Below, one piece after another: positions 35,418 to 45,891 of a stretch of DNA of 64,000 nt. Both the position numbers and the translations under genes were made by a program. Source of the stretch: Candidatus Obscuribacterales bacterium (GTDB taxonomy: Bacteria > Cyanobacteriota > Vampirovibrionia > Obscuribacterales > Obscuribacteraceae); assembly GCA_019750335.1 (NCBI GenBank), contig JAIEOQ010000002.1, positions 124,001-188,000 of the forward strand, written 5' to 3'. How positions within the stretch are numbered: the first letter of the stretch is position 1; every line of letters starts with the position of its first letter. The notes under the pieces are model-generated. The model was not told the DNA's origin. It saw nothing but the letters and a program-made list of their open reading frames with translations, and did not search any database.

Positions 35418-36757
35418 ACCGAGAAAGTGTTGGTTCTGGTCAGAACGCGCTTCGGTCCGTGAATCGGATCTTCAATCACGATTGTTTGATCACGCTTCTG
35501 GCCAACACTGACGATGGCTACCGGTACATCAAGCTGCTCTTGAATAAAATTCAAATAGCGTTGCGCTGCAACCGGCAAGTCTCTGTAACTGCGACATTCG
35601 CTGGTTGATTTATTCCAACCGGCAAAAGTAGCGTAGACAGGCTCCATGCGCTGGAAGGAACCAGCGATGCTCGGTAGATCGTTGTATATTTCATTGGTTT
35701 TCGGATCGCGATAAGCAACACAAACTTTGATTTCGTCAAATTCATCAAGAACGTCAAGCTTGGTGATCGCCAAACAATCAAGTCCGTTAATCCGCACTGA
35801 ATATCGTCCCAAAACCGCATCAAACCAACCGCAACGACGTGGTCGTCCGGTAGTGACGCCAACTTCAGCCCAGGCTTTACCGATCTGGCGCAACTGATCG
35901 CCTACTTCACCGAATTGCTCCGACGGAAACGGACCTTCGCCGACACGGGTCATAAAGGCTTTGGAAACGCCAATCACACGGTCAATCATCGTCGGTCCGA
36001 CACCGGCACCGATACAAGCGCCGCCAGCCGAAGGACTGGAACTTGTAACATACGGGTAGCTGCCATGATCCAGATCGAGCAAGGTGCCTTGCGCACCCTC
36101 AAACAGAATATTTTTACGTTGTTGGATCAACTGAAAAATAATCGCCGAGGTGTCGCAAACATATTTAGACATTTTGCGTCCATGCTCGATATAAGTATCG
36201 AACACTTCTTTTGGATCTAGAGCCGGCAGGTTATACAGCTTTTCCAAAAGCACATTTTTACGAGGAACCAAATAATCCAATTTGGCTTTCAATACTTCCG
36301 GATCGAGTAAATCTTCAACCCTGACACCGATACGAGCACATTTATCGGCATAAGTCGGTCCAATGCCGCGCTTTGTAGTACCAATTTTTTGACTGCCGCG
36401 GCTATCTTCTTCGGCAGCGTCAATCATTAAGTGATAAGGCATGGTCACATGAGCCGTTGCCGACACGCGCAACATTGAATCGTCCAAACCGCGCTTCATT
36501 AAGGCATCCAGCTCTTTTGTAAAAGCATTCGGATCAATAACCATCCCTGGTCCGAGTATGCACATGGTGCCGCTATAAAGCACACCCGAAGGAATCAAGT
36601 GGAACTTATACGTATCGCCGTCCACAACCACTGTATGACCAGCATTAGCACCACCTTGATATCTGACCACCACATCGGCGTTTCTGGAAAGCAAGTCAGT
36701 AACTTTAGCTTTACCTTCGTCGCCGAATTGAGCACCTACTACTACTACGTTTGCCAA
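35414..36757 (-). CDS. purA: Adenylosuccinate synthetase
   Basis: 447 residues from a TTG start, 8 bp after GAGG. It joins IMP and aspartate using GTP, the first committed step to AMP. Motifs: [20 protein letters not shown] (GTP loop, catalytic Asp; Lys replaces the usual Gly in GDEGKGK), [12 protein letters not shown] (catalytic His), [51 protein letters not shown] and TKLDVLDEF. The GDEGKAK variant is a small change in the P-loop-like element. A strong promoter and a leader hairpin lie upstream (36798-36870). Confidence 0.97.
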   Translation of the reverse strand: MANVVVVGAQFGDEGKAKVTDLLSRNADVVVRYQGGANAGHTVVVDGDTYKFHLIPSGVLYSGTMCILGPGMVIDPNAFTKELDALMKRGLDDSMLRVSATAHVTMPYHLMIDAAEEDSRGSQKIGTTKRGIGPTYADKCARIGVRVEDLLDPEVLKAKLDYLVPRKNVLLEKLYNLPALDPKEVFDTYIEHGRKMSKYVCDTSAIIFQLIQQRKNILFEGAQGTLLDLDHGSYPYVTSSSPSAGGACIGAGVGPTMIDRVIGVSKAFMTRVGEGPFPSEQFGEVGDQLRQIGKAWAEVGVTTGRPRRCGWFDAVLGRYSVRINGLDCLAITKLDVLDEFDEIKVCVAYRDPKTNEIYNDLPSIAGSFQRMEPVYATFAGWNKSTSECRSYRDLPVAAQRYLNFIQEQLDVPVAIVSVGQKRDQTIVIEDPIHGPKRVLTRTNTFSV

Positions 36758-36797
36758 GGTTTTTGCCTCTCAGTATAAGTCCAGCAATAAAAGTCAA

Positions 36798-36822
36798 GTA
36801 TCGGAGACAGCCGTCTCGATAC
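36798..36822 (-). promoter_or_regulatory. Hairpin in the purA leader
   Basis: On the minus strand GTATCG-AGAC pairs with GTCT-C-CGATAC around a GGCT loop, a 10-bp stem with one bulged base. It begins about 12 nt after the predicted start of transcription and ends 40 bp before the purA start. The following sequence (TTGACTTTTATT) is U-rich but broken, so it might act as an attenuator or simply stabilise the message. Confidence 0.5.
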
Positions 36823-36840
36823 AGTGTTTTTGACCGTTAT

Positions 36841-36870
36841 AGTCTATCGCTTCAAACTAAGCAGTGTCAA
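36841..36870 (-). promoter_or_regulatory. purA promoter
   Basis: Minus strand TTGACA (36865-36870, perfect -35) and TAGACT (36841-36846, -10) with an 18-bp spacer, directed at purA. It overlaps the space that must also contain the divergent holB promoter. Confidence 0.6.
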
Positions 36871-36920
36871 ACCTAGCGCCTATTCGTGTATCCTAAACGA
36901 AGGGAAGAAAGGCAATAAAT

Positions 36921-37862
36921 ATGCGGCAAGAGCAGTCGGATATATTCTCAGCCGAATTAAGAGAGAGACAAGATATACCTTGCCGTCTCTTTGCTACTGC
37001 CATTCAGCGAAACTCATTATCTGGCGCTTATATTCTCACCGGCAGACAAAAGCCGGATAAATTGCTCGTGACAAAGCAGATAGCCGCCTTCCTAAACTGC
37101 CAAAATAGCGACCAGGGCGGGTCTTGCCTAGCCCTGAAGAGTCCGGTTTTTTGCCAGAATTGCCAATGGATTTTTCATGACGAACACCCTCAAGCCCTAA
37201 TCGTCCTGGCCGGAGAGCAAGAAAATAAGAAAATTCCAGTTGAGAAAGCTCGACTACTCTCAAATGAGCTTAATAAAACATCGCGTTACAGCCGTATAGT
37301 ATGTATACCTCAGGCCGAACAAGACATTTTCCATGCTGAAACAGCAAATGCATTGCTTAAAAGTATTGAAGAGCCGCCTGAACGGTGTCATTTTTTTCTG
37401 TTTGCTTCAAGCATAGAAAATGTTTTAAGCACCATAGTCAGTCGTTGCCAGGAGATTCCCATTGCCGGTCTTGGTCAGGAACAAGATGATTTTCAGCTCC
37501 TGCAAAAATTACCGGGTGTTATTCCGGAAGCAAAGCAAACCCATTCATTTTTACAAGAAATTACTGACGGACAGCAGCTTCACCATAAATTGAGCCTGCT
37601 ACTTGAAGAAGGAATCCAACCTGAAGAACTTCTTGACGCTTTGATGACAAGCCAATTGACTCATTTAAGAAAACAGGCTGCAGTTAACCCAGCGGTCAGC
37701 CTTTATTTGCAGGAGCTGCAACGACTTGTTCAGTCTGCAAAACTGCAACTTAAGCACTACGTTAAAGAGCACAATGTTCTAGAATCATTCTCATATGCAT
37801 TAGTAGCATTACGTTCAAAACATCTTGGAGAGGCCAGTGCAAAAACCAAACTACCAACCTGA
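36921..37862 (+). CDS. holB: DNA polymerase III delta' subunit (clamp loader)
   Basis: 313 residues. Part of the clamp-loader complex that opens the beta clamp. The order is N-terminal RLFATAIQRNSLSGAYILTG (P-loop position, degenerate: GRQKPDK has no GKT, as in many delta' proteins), four cysteines in CQNSDQGGSC and CQNC (zinc module), KARLLSNELNKT, the sensor region AETANALLKSIEEPPERCHF then FLFASS, and TIVSRCQEIPI. The C-terminal collar (about 190-313) is helical. AAAGG before the ATG. The next gene starts inside its last 26 bp. Assignment is by motif order; a DnaX-like protein is excluded by the missing P-loop. Confidence 0.85.
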   Translation: MRQEQSDIFSAELRERQDIPCRLFATAIQRNSLSGAYILTGRQKPDKLLVTKQIAAFLNCQNSDQGGSCLALKSPVFCQNCQWIFHDEHPQALIVLAGEQENKKIPVEKARLLSNELNKTSRYSRIVCIPQAEQDIFHAETANALLKSIEEPPERCHFFLFASSIENVLSTIVSRCQEIPIAGLGQEQDDFQLLQKLPGVIPEAKQTHSFLQEITDGQQLHHKLSLLLEEGIQPEELLDALMTSQLTHLRKQAAVNPAVSLYLQELQRLVQSAKLQLKHYVKEHNVLESFSYALVALRSKHLGEASAKTKLPT

Positions 37863-38844
37863 GCCGATACTTAAATCGTTGCTCTCAATTCAGGTTCTGG
37901 TCGGACTCTTGGGCATGGTGCTTTTTTACGCCACAATCGTCAATCCTGAGGAGTCGGTCTTTAGAGGAAAAGCCGTCGAACAAACCGCAGACGACGGACC
38001 CGGTGTCATGAAACAAGCTGAACTACTTAAGCCTTCCAAGCTTGCTGCCTCCGGAAAGCTTACCGAAGCGATGATTGCCGTCGACCAGCTTCTGGAAGAG
38101 CAACCTTATGATTTAGCAACTACTGTTTGTCGGGCCGAGATTTATCTTAAATCAAAGCGAGCGGAAGACGCTTTCAAAAGTTATAAACGTGCCTTAGCTT
38201 TAGCGCCTCGCAATCGTTATATCCGCATAGATTACGCTCGAGCATTGACTGCAAGCAACAAGCTTGACGAAGCAATCAAACAGTACAAGCTGCTGCAAAG
38301 ACAATCGCCGACTTGGGCCGATCCTCATCTTGAGTTGGCCCAAATTTATATGCTCAACGACAAACCGCTTGATGCCGCCGTTGAATTTGCCGAAGTAAGC
38401 AAACTAAGACCGAACGATTATCAGATAAACAAACTGCGCGGCATTGCTCTTGCTCGTGGCGGGCGAGCTGAAGAAGGAATGGACGAATACATGAACGGCA
38501 TCAATGTTGAGGCACGGAGCGGAAAACCGGAAGCCATGCAAGCCATTCTTCGCATTTGGGGCAACGTTGACAAAGCTAAATATGACTTGGAGCGGCAAAT
38601 AGAGTCAAATCCGGACGATCCGATGCTCAAAATGAGATTGGCTCAAATCAATATTTATATCAACAAAACGGCTGAAGCAAAACAATATTTGCAAGAGACC
38701 AGAAAGCTTGCGCCGAACAATCCGGAAGTCCATCGTCTGCTTTGTATCGTTTATCAAAAATTAGGTGACCAGAAGCAGGCGCTAACTGAATTTATGCAAT
38801 CAGTTGCTTTAGAAAAAGCAATCGAAGATAAAAACAAAAAGTAA
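37837..38844 (+). CDS. Membrane-anchored TPR-repeat protein
   Basis: 335 residues from the GTG at 37837 (GGAG 6 bp upstream). One N-terminal membrane segment (LLSIQVLVGLLGMVLFYATI, about 15-34) is likely an uncleaved anchor; then about seven TPR units (AASGKLTEAMIAVDQLLEEQ, EIYLKSKRAEDAFKSYKRAL, ALTASNKLDEAIKQYKLLQR, LAQIYMLNDKPLDAAVEFAE, LAQINIYINKTAEAKQYLQE, IVYQKLGDQKQALTEFMQSV). It overlaps holB by 26 bp, so it is translated from the same message although no functional tie to the clamp loader is evident. Confidence 0.83.
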   Translation: MQKPNYQPEPILKSLLSIQVLVGLLGMVLFYATIVNPEESVFRGKAVEQTADDGPGVMKQAELLKPSKLAASGKLTEAMIAVDQLLEEQPYDLATTVCRAEIYLKSKRAEDAFKSYKRALALAPRNRYIRIDYARALTASNKLDEAIKQYKLLQRQSPTWADPHLELAQIYMLNDKPLDAAVEFAEVSKLRPNDYQINKLRGIALARGGRAEEGMDEYMNGINVEARSGKPEAMQAILRIWGNVDKAKYDLERQIESNPDDPMLKMRLAQINIYINKTAEAKQYLQETRKLAPNNPEVHRLLCIVYQKLGDQKQALTEFMQSVALEKAIEDKNKK

Positions 38845-38852
38845 GCCCCGAA

Positions 38853-39821
38853 TTAATTGACCTTTGAGTTAAGCTCTTTTGCTTTTTCTAAATTCAAAAG
38901 TTCTTGATAGTGTTTCTTTTCTTCCGAGCTTAAATTAGTCGGCAGAACTATTTTCAGGCGGACAAGATGATCGCCACGCACGGTTTGTTTAAGCCGCGGT
39001 AGTCCTCTTTCTCTTAAACGCAGCATTTTACCGCTCTGACTCAAAGGTGGAATATTTACGTGTACGCTCCCATCCAGAGTGTTAACCGTAGCCTCACCAC
39101 CGATAACGGCCAAAGCAGGGCTAATCGGTAACTCCGAAATCAGATTGTCTCCATCTACGATAAACTGCGGGTGCGGTTTAACTTTGACTTTAAGAAACAG
39201 ATCTCCCGACGAGCGATCCCCAGCTTTCGGACCGGCTTCGCCGGCTACTCTCACTCGCGAACCCGGACGAACTCCTTTTGGAATTTTAACTTCCAACGTT
39301 CTAACCCCTTGTCCGGGTCTTGAAACTTGGATGTTACGCGACGTTCCTTGAGCTAACTCTTCAACAGTCAACTCAATCTCAGCTTCTTGATCATATTTTT
39401 TTGCTGGCGATCGTCGACCATTACCAGCAAAAGTCTCCTCCGGATTAAATCCGCCTTGCTGACCAAAAGTTTGACCAAAGAGCATGTCGAAAAAATCGGA
39501 AAAGGGCGAAGCACCGCCACCGCTAAAGCCCCCGAGATTGCTAAAATCGAAATTAAAATTACCGGCTCCGGGCGGTGGCGTAAAATCCGCTCCAGCTTTC
39601 CAATTTGCGCCTAGAGTGTCATATCTTTTTCTTTTGTCCGAGTCTTTGAGCACTTCATAAGCTTCAGTAATCTCTTTGAACTTCTCTTCGGCATTTTTAT
39701 TGCCTTGGTTGGTGTCCGGATGACATTCGCGCGCCAGCTTCCGATAGGCAGTCTTAATCTCTTTATCAGTTGCCGAACGTGAAACACCGAGCGTAGCGTA
39801 GTAGTCTTTGAATTTGACCAA
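38853..39821 (-). CDS. DnaJ-family co-chaperone, CbpA-like (type II)
   Basis: 322 residues from the TTG at 39821, which follows AGGGAG by 8 bp; a TTG at 39839 is possible. J domain (about 1-70: DYYATLGVSRSATDKEIKTA, then YRKLARECHPDTNQ with the HPD motif), a Gly/Phe-rich region (about 75-135: NFDFSNLGGFSGGG), and two C-terminal substrate-binding beta domains (EAEIELTVEELAQGTSRNIQ; LRERGLPRLKQTVRGDHLVR). There is no CxxCxGxG zinc finger, so this is the CbpA/type II kind, which stimulates DnaK. dnaK and grpE are not nearby. Confidence 0.9.
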   Translation of the reverse strand: MVKFKDYYATLGVSRSATDKEIKTAYRKLARECHPDTNQGNKNAEEKFKEITEAYEVLKDSDKRKRYDTLGANWKAGADFTPPPGAGNFNFDFSNLGGFSGGGASPFSDFFDMLFGQTFGQQGGFNPEETFAGNGRRSPAKKYDQEAEIELTVEELAQGTSRNIQVSRPGQGVRTLEVKIPKGVRPGSRVRVAGEAGPKAGDRSSGDLFLKVKVKPHPQFIVDGDNLISELPISPALAVIGGEATVNTLDGSVHVNIPPLSQSGKMLRLRERGLPRLKQTVRGDHLVRLKIVLPTNLSSEEKKHYQELLNLEKAKELNSKVN

Positions 39822-39930
39822 GCAGATTGCTCCCTGCAATTACCGAAGAAGCCTTACCATTTAATTTTAGTCTTACAAACAAGTTTTTATCTGCTGAGAA
39901 ATGAAAGATTAAGGAGTTGGGCCTAGAGAC

Positions 39931-40152
39931 TTAGCTGAAATATACACCAACCGCACCAGTGACGCGACGCAACAGGCGCACCGAATCAATCTCCAGCTCC
40001 TCTCCATACTCCAGCTCGGACTGTCCACGCAATTTTAATAAATCAATCAGGGCTTTACGTTCGCTTTCCGAAAGTTCTATACGCTTATGATGATAATCAG
40101 CTGCCACTTTCATTAGATCGGGGGTATTCATATCCGAACAAAAAACAGGCAT
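39931..40152 (-). CDS. Small hypothetical protein
   Basis: 73 residues, not recognised. An AGGAGAT ribosome site lies about 6 bp before the ATG, supporting a real gene. Sequence: MPVFCSDMNTPDLMKVAADY, a Lys/Glu/Leu-rich helix (ELSESERKALIDLLKLRGQS) and a C-terminal strand-like VRLLRRVTGAVGVYFS. It is probably cytoplasmic. It lies 99 bp downstream of the sensor-domain gene at 40252-41112 and probably shares its transcript, so it may belong to the signalling unit at 40-43 kb. Confidence 0.6.
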   Translation of the reverse strand: MPVFCSDMNTPDLMKVAADYHHKRIELSESERKALIDLLKLRGQSELEYGEELEIDSVRLLRRVTGAVGVYFS

Positions 40153-40251
40153 GGCCGATCTCCTGCAAACTTTCCAGCTGCATTATCTACTCTGACGGCC
40201 GAATTGGGCAAGAGCTCGGTCATGGACTCACTGGGAATTTCCCCTAGGGCT

Positions 40252-41112
40252 TTAATCCACTTCGACCGGATCAGCCCCTGAATTACGTGAGTTTGTTTGT
40301 TCAAGCAGGCTAATTCTATTTTTAGCGACAAATTCCTGAAATAGATTCATACAAAGTGCTTCCAAAGCACAGACAGACACAGAGCTGCCATCTTCTTGGC
40401 ACCAAAAAATTTGATCGTCACTCACCTTTGCTTGCAGAGTAACAAGAGGCCGGTAAAAGGACTCTTGCTTGCTTAAGCCGATAGCACGTGCCACAGGCAT
40501 AATAAAGATTTGAATCCCATTCTTATCCCCGCGCATAACCAAGCTCAAAGTTGAAGTAGATAATCTAGCCCGATAATAAGTAACAACCTCTTCCGCGTCT
40601 CTCAAACGATTGAAGCGGACGGCTTCGGTAACAAAGCGCGGTGAAGTCGTGGCAATATGCAACGGTCCAAAGCCAACAGCATTATTAAGTTCAAAAGAAT
40701 AGAAAGTCAGTGTTTCAAACAACTGTTCCATCAAAAAAACCATATGGGTATTACGTAAGGCATCATCACGTTTAACGCGTTCTGCCAAATGCTCTCTATT
40801 CACTATGAAGTCTTGGGTTTCTTTAGCCAATTTATCGAGAAAAGCGCTTGGGTCTTCGGAAAATTTGGTTTTATATTGAATCAAAATTTGATCGTTAATC
40901 TGTCCCTGTCCACCGTAATCAGCAAAAGCCAGTGTTTCATATTGGCTGCGATCCATATTCTTATCGAAAGCAGCATCGGATCCCCACTTCTTATCAAAAT
41001 AAGCGCGCTTACTACCCGAATTACGCGGACGGCTATATTTAGCCGTTTCGCTAATATTAGCGATTAAATGTCTCAACATAGATTCAGCCCCCAGATACAA
41101 CCCGTGCAGCAT
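40252..41112 (-). CDS. Stand-alone copy of the sensor-like domain found in the neighbouring histidine kinase
   Basis: 286 residues (an ATG at 41079 would give 275). The N-terminal 100 residues are polar and unrecognised. Residues about 131-262 align with residues 111-244 of the kinase at 41272-42762: LFETLTFYSFELNN against LFELLSNYAKQLNQ; YYRARLSTSTLSL against YLRWRASTRTWSL; IQIFIMPVARAIGLS against IEIFLIPVSDTMLLS; then F-R, W and ALCMNLFQEFV against MLMRQLFVELI. There is no membrane segment, kinase or DNA-binding motif. It may compete with, or modulate, the kinase by binding the same partner or ligand. Own promoter at 41198-41226. Function inferred only from shared domain and position. Confidence 0.7.
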   Translation of the reverse strand: MLHGLYLGAESMLRHLIANISETAKYSRPRNSGSKRAYFDKKWGSDAAFDKNMDRSQYETLAFADYGGQGQINDQILIQYKTKFSEDPSAFLDKLAKETQDFIVNREHLAERVKRDDALRNTHMVFLMEQLFETLTFYSFELNNAVGFGPLHIATTSPRFVTEAVRFNRLRDAEEVVTYYRARLSTSTLSLVMRGDKNGIQIFIMPVARAIGLSKQESFYRPLVTLQAKVSDDQIFWCQEDGSSVSVCALEALCMNLFQEFVAKNRISLLEQTNSRNSGADPVEVD

Positions 41113-41197
41113 AAACCGACCTAGCTAATGCAGGCGGCTTGAAAAATTTTGACTTAACCGAGCTTTCTAGTAAAAGATCCACACGCAGATATCAACG

Positions 41198-41226
41198 ATT
41201 ATGCCTGACTAAAAGCAGATTTGTAA
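41198..41226 (-). promoter_or_regulatory. Promoter of the stand-alone sensor-domain gene
   Basis: Minus strand TTACAA (41221-41226) and CATAAT (41198-41203) with a 17-bp spacer, about 86 bp before the ATG at 41112. It makes the downstream pair (41112 and 40152 genes) able to be expressed apart from the kinase gene that ends at 41272. Confidence 0.5.
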
Positions 41227-41271
41227 ATTCTCAGTTATGTATCAGCATAATCGCGTATGCCGAACAAATAA

Positions 41272-42762
41272 CTATGCCGTTTTTTGATTGCCCGAAGTTA
41301 GGTCAATCTCCAAAATAACCTTTGAACCTTTGTCCGGCTCAGACTTAATATTCAGTCGGGCCGGATAAAAACAAGAGATTAAATCAACACGCTCTCTCAA
41401 GCTAGCCATACCGTAACCGCCAATCATATTTTCTTTGACGTTGGTTTCGGACAAAACAAAACCGCTACCGTTATCAGCCACTTCTACAGTTAACGTTTGC
41501 CCGGAAAGTGTAATGTTGACCACAGCTTTAGTAGCCTGAGCATATTTTTCTATGTTGTTCAAAGACTCCTGCACAATCCGATAAATATGCAACTCAACGG
41601 CGCTTGGCAAAGAAGGCAACTCCAGATCACAGTTAAGCAAACAATCGGCTCCGGTTCTTTGCGCCATATGCTCAAGCATGTCTTCGATTACAGTCGAAAG
41701 CCCCCAATCGGCTAAATCTCGCGGTGAAAGCTCATAACAAATTTCACGCAAACGTTGAACTATTGTTTCTAGGGATTTAGTCAAATCATTAGCTGAAAGT
41801 TTATCGGACGACAACGATCGTTTGAGTGCCATCACATCCGATATCACAGCGTCATGTAAATCACGGGCAATTCTTTTTTGAATTTCCTCTTGCTGAATAA
41901 CTACTTTTTGCGCAAGATTCTGGCGCTCAAGCAAAAGCTGATTGATTGAATTGGCCAAACGCTCTTGCGAGCCCGAAGCTTCTTCAACCAAATACTGTTG
42001 AATCGGCTGCTCGTAATCTTTTGTTGAGCGAATAAGCTCAACAAAAAGTTGGCGCATGAGCATTCGCAAATCATCAGCTTCAAGCGGCAAACCATCGCTA
42101 ATCCAAACCGGCTTCCCGTTTTGGTTGGTGAGCTCCAAACGCAAACGTTGACGAAAAGGTTGTTCGCCTCCGGATAAAAGCATGGTATCGGAAACCGGAA
42201 TCAAGAAGATCTCAATTACACTTTCTCTGGCCCGGCAAGAAAGGCTCCAGGTTCTGGTCGATGCTCGCCAACGCAAATAAGCTCGTTGCTCGCTCTGTTC
42301 AAGACTTGGCCATGGACCGCCGACCGAAAATTTTTCCGAAACTTCCGATGGCTCCGTCAAGCTTATTTTCAGGGTGGACATGCCCATGTATTGATTTAGC
42401 TGCTTGGCATAATTGCTCAACAGTTCGAATAAATTACAACACAGCGCATACACCTGCCGCGAGGCGTCAGCAAACTCTTGGACTTCTGCCGGCGCTTCTT
42501 TTACCTCGGGATAGGCCAGATTCTTCAACCAATTTTGTTTCAACTGATCTTCGGTTGCCACATGCTGAGCCTGAAGCTGCTCTTTTAATAGACTTTTGCG
42601 TAATGGGTCTTGGCTGGGAGCATCCTTCAAACGCTCGATATAATCAACAAGCTCCACTTGCTTCGCGTCTTCTTCCTGACTCTTCGGAATTCGCGATTTA
42701 ATCGTATTTCCCGGCTCAGCAGCAAACAGCCACAAAGATAAATCTCGCAGTTGCCGCCACAT
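41272..42762 (-). CDS. Soluble NarL-type sensor histidine kinase
   Basis: 496 residues, no membrane span. Domains: an unrecognised N-terminal region with a conserved core at about 111-244 (shared with the 40252-41112 protein), a coiled coil about 262-300, a HisKA_3 dimerisation helix with the phospho-accepting His303 (QKRIARDLHDAVISDVMALK), and a HATPase_c domain (N box IVQESLNNIEKYAQA 396-410, DNGSGF 430-435, GGYGMASLRERV 448-459). It phosphorylates itself and then, most likely, the NarL-type regulator encoded 3 bp upstream in the same operon. A soluble kinase senses a cytoplasmic cue, perhaps through the shared domain. The stimulus is unknown. Confidence 0.9.
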   Translation of the reverse strand: MWRQLRDLSLWLFAAEPGNTIKSRIPKSQEEDAKQVELVDYIERLKDAPSQDPLRKSLLKEQLQAQHVATEDQLKQNWLKNLAYPEVKEAPAEVQEFADASRQVYALCCNLFELLSNYAKQLNQYMGMSTLKISLTEPSEVSEKFSVGGPWPSLEQSEQRAYLRWRASTRTWSLSCRARESVIEIFLIPVSDTMLLSGGEQPFRQRLRLELTNQNGKPVWISDGLPLEADDLRMLMRQLFVELIRSTKDYEQPIQQYLVEEASGSQERLANSINQLLLERQNLAQKVVIQQEEIQKRIARDLHDAVISDVMALKRSLSSDKLSANDLTKSLETIVQRLREICYELSPRDLADWGLSTVIEDMLEHMAQRTGADCLLNCDLELPSLPSAVELHIYRIVQESLNNIEKYAQATKAVVNITLSGQTLTVEVADNGSGFVLSETNVKENMIGGYGMASLRERVDLISCFYPARLNIKSEPDKGSKVILEIDLTSGNQKTA

Positions 42763-42765
42763 CGC

Positions 42766-43383
42766 TTAAGGCACCACATCCAGATTACCGTAACCATTCT
42801 GCACAGCCCAGGCAATGAGCTCTTCTCGACTACGCAAACCAAGTTTTAGCAAGAGAAGCTCGCATTGTTTACGAACAGTGGCCGGGGAAGTCATACGTTC
42901 TTCAGCCATATCTTGATATTTCATGCCGCGAGCCAAAAGCTTAAGTACTTCCTGTTCTGATTTAGTCAATTTAGTATCGCCGCCGGTCAAAGCATCGGAT
43001 AAAATCGGCTTTTTACCAGCCTGGACGTCTCTGACAGCCGCAGCAACTTTAGAAATAGTTTCTGATTTAAGTAAGTAGCCGTAAACGCCTAAAGCCAGAA
43101 CTGCTTGAATAAAAGCCATCCGACTTTCACCGGAAAAAATCAGAACTTTCGAATCATTTAAATCGCAAAAACCTTTAACCATGGATTTTGGCCCGCTCTG
43201 ACCAGGCAAATGAAGATCAAGCAAAATCACATCAGGCTTGAGCTCAGCTGCCAGGCGCAGACCTTCATCAGAATTGCTGGCCGCCCCAACCACTTCAATA
43301 TCAGGTTCAGCCGAAAGACCGATACGCAAGCCATCCAAGGTGACTTGATGATCTTCCAAAATGAGAATTGAAATCGGTTTCAT
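42766..43383 (-). CDS. NarL/FixJ-family response regulator
   Basis: 205 residues. Receiver domain (1 to about 120): ISILILEDHQVTLDG (acidic pocket), phospho-acceptor Asp56 in VILLDLHLPGQSG, KVLIFSGES (Thr/Ser switch) and YGYLLKSET (Lys). LuxR-type helix-turn-helix about 140-195: LTKSEQEVLKLLARGMKYQD then ATVRKQCELLLLKLGLRSR. First gene of the operon with the kinase, 3 bp apart. The ATG at 43383 is chosen; a TTG two codons earlier is possible. Targets are unknown; it may control its own operon and the divergent patatin gene. Confidence 0.92.
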   Translation of the reverse strand: MKPISILILEDHQVTLDGLRIGLSAEPDIEVVGAASNSDEGLRLAAELKPDVILLDLHLPGQSGPKSMVKGFCDLNDSKVLIFSGESRMAFIQAVLALGVYGYLLKSETISKVAAAVRDVQAGKKPILSDALTGGDTKLTKSEQEVLKLLARGMKYQDMAEERMTSPATVRKQCELLLLKLGLRSREELIAWAVQNGYGNLDVVP

Positions 43384-43491
43384 CTTCAAGGATATACCCG
43401 GACGCCAAGTGCTCTCAAACTCTAAGTCCTACGTCATACTACAACAACTAAAGTGGGCTAGAATAAGCCTTTTCGTCTCCAAGAGGTACGC

Positions 43492-44478
43492 ATGCTTAAG
43501 CAGTTGGGTTCTTTGATTTTATCGGCAAGCTTTTTCCTTTGTCTGCCGTCACACGCTCAATCAATACAGCAAGGCAATGTTGCCCAACAAGATAAGCCCG
43601 CCCGTCCGAAAATCGGTTTAGCTTTAGGTGGCGGTGGCGCGCGCGGAGCAGCTCATGTCACTGTTTTACGTGTTCTTGAAGAGAATAAAATTCCAATCGA
43701 TTGCATCGCCGGCACCAGTATCGGAGCCATTGTTGGCGGTATGTACGCAGCCGGAGTGCCACTGTCTGATCTGGAAAAGAAATTCAGAGACGCCTCTTTG
43801 ATGAAAGCTTTCATGACAGTGCCTCTGTCTTTGCGCGTTGTCGTTGCACCGATTATGGTGATGCCCAGACTTTGGTCGCACCCTTATGACGGTCTTTATC
43901 GCGGCATGAAATTCCGCAATTATGTAAATAAGTCGGTCGGACCAAGCGCCACACATATTGAAAATTTTAAAACGCCATTCAGCGCTGTTGTTTTGAGCTT
44001 GGTCGACGGTCAGAAGCATCGGATCAGCAAAGGTAACTTAGGACAAGCATTACAAGCAAGTTCTGCAGTTCCCGGCTTACGCAAGCCAGTGGAAATTGAC
44101 GGTAATCTTTTTGTAGACGGCGGTGTTGCCGCAAACGTACCGGTAAAACAATGCCGCGAAATGGGAGCGGATATTGTTATTGCTGTCGACATCGATGAAC
44201 GCTTCGAACCAGTACCGTTGAACCATTTTCGCAAAATTGGCAGTGTCAGCAAGCGCATGCTGAAATGGGATCTGGAGGATATGGACAAATCTCAGCTGGC
44301 AAATGCCGATATTGTCATTCATCCAAACGTTGATGGCATCAGCCTGATCTCCACAAAAAAAAGTGATGCAAAAAAAGCTTTAGCAGCAGGCACAACAGCT
44401 GCCGAAGCAGCAATTCCCGAGATCAAACGTAAACTAGCCGAAGCTGGATTGGACTCCTCAAGTTTGGTCACACGCTAA
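43492..44478 (+). CDS. Exported patatin-like phospholipase
   Basis: 328 residues. Signal peptide (SLILSASFFLCLPSHAQ). Patatin core: oxyanion loop LALGGGGARGAAHV (about 43-56), nucleophile Ser76 in IAGTSIGAIVGG, and the catalytic Asp in NLFVDGGVAANVPV. This resembles the RssA/NTE-like group of lysophospholipases. The C-terminal part (about 230-328) is helical with no barrel domain, unlike PlpD-type autotransporters. AGAGGT precedes the ATG. It lies 7 bp before the POT transporter gene, so they are co-transcribed. Confidence 0.88.
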   Translation: MLKQLGSLILSASFFLCLPSHAQSIQQGNVAQQDKPARPKIGLALGGGGARGAAHVTVLRVLEENKIPIDCIAGTSIGAIVGGMYAAGVPLSDLEKKFRDASLMKAFMTVPLSLRVVVAPIMVMPRLWSHPYDGLYRGMKFRNYVNKSVGPSATHIENFKTPFSAVVLSLVDGQKHRISKGNLGQALQASSAVPGLRKPVEIDGNLFVDGGVAANVPVKQCREMGADIVIAVDIDERFEPVPLNHFRKIGSVSKRMLKWDLEDMDKSQLANADIVIHPNVDGISLISTKKSDAKKALAAGTTAAEAAIPEIKRKLAEAGLDSSSLVTR

Positions 44479-44484
44479 ACACTT

Positions 44485-45891
<1,407 letters not shown>

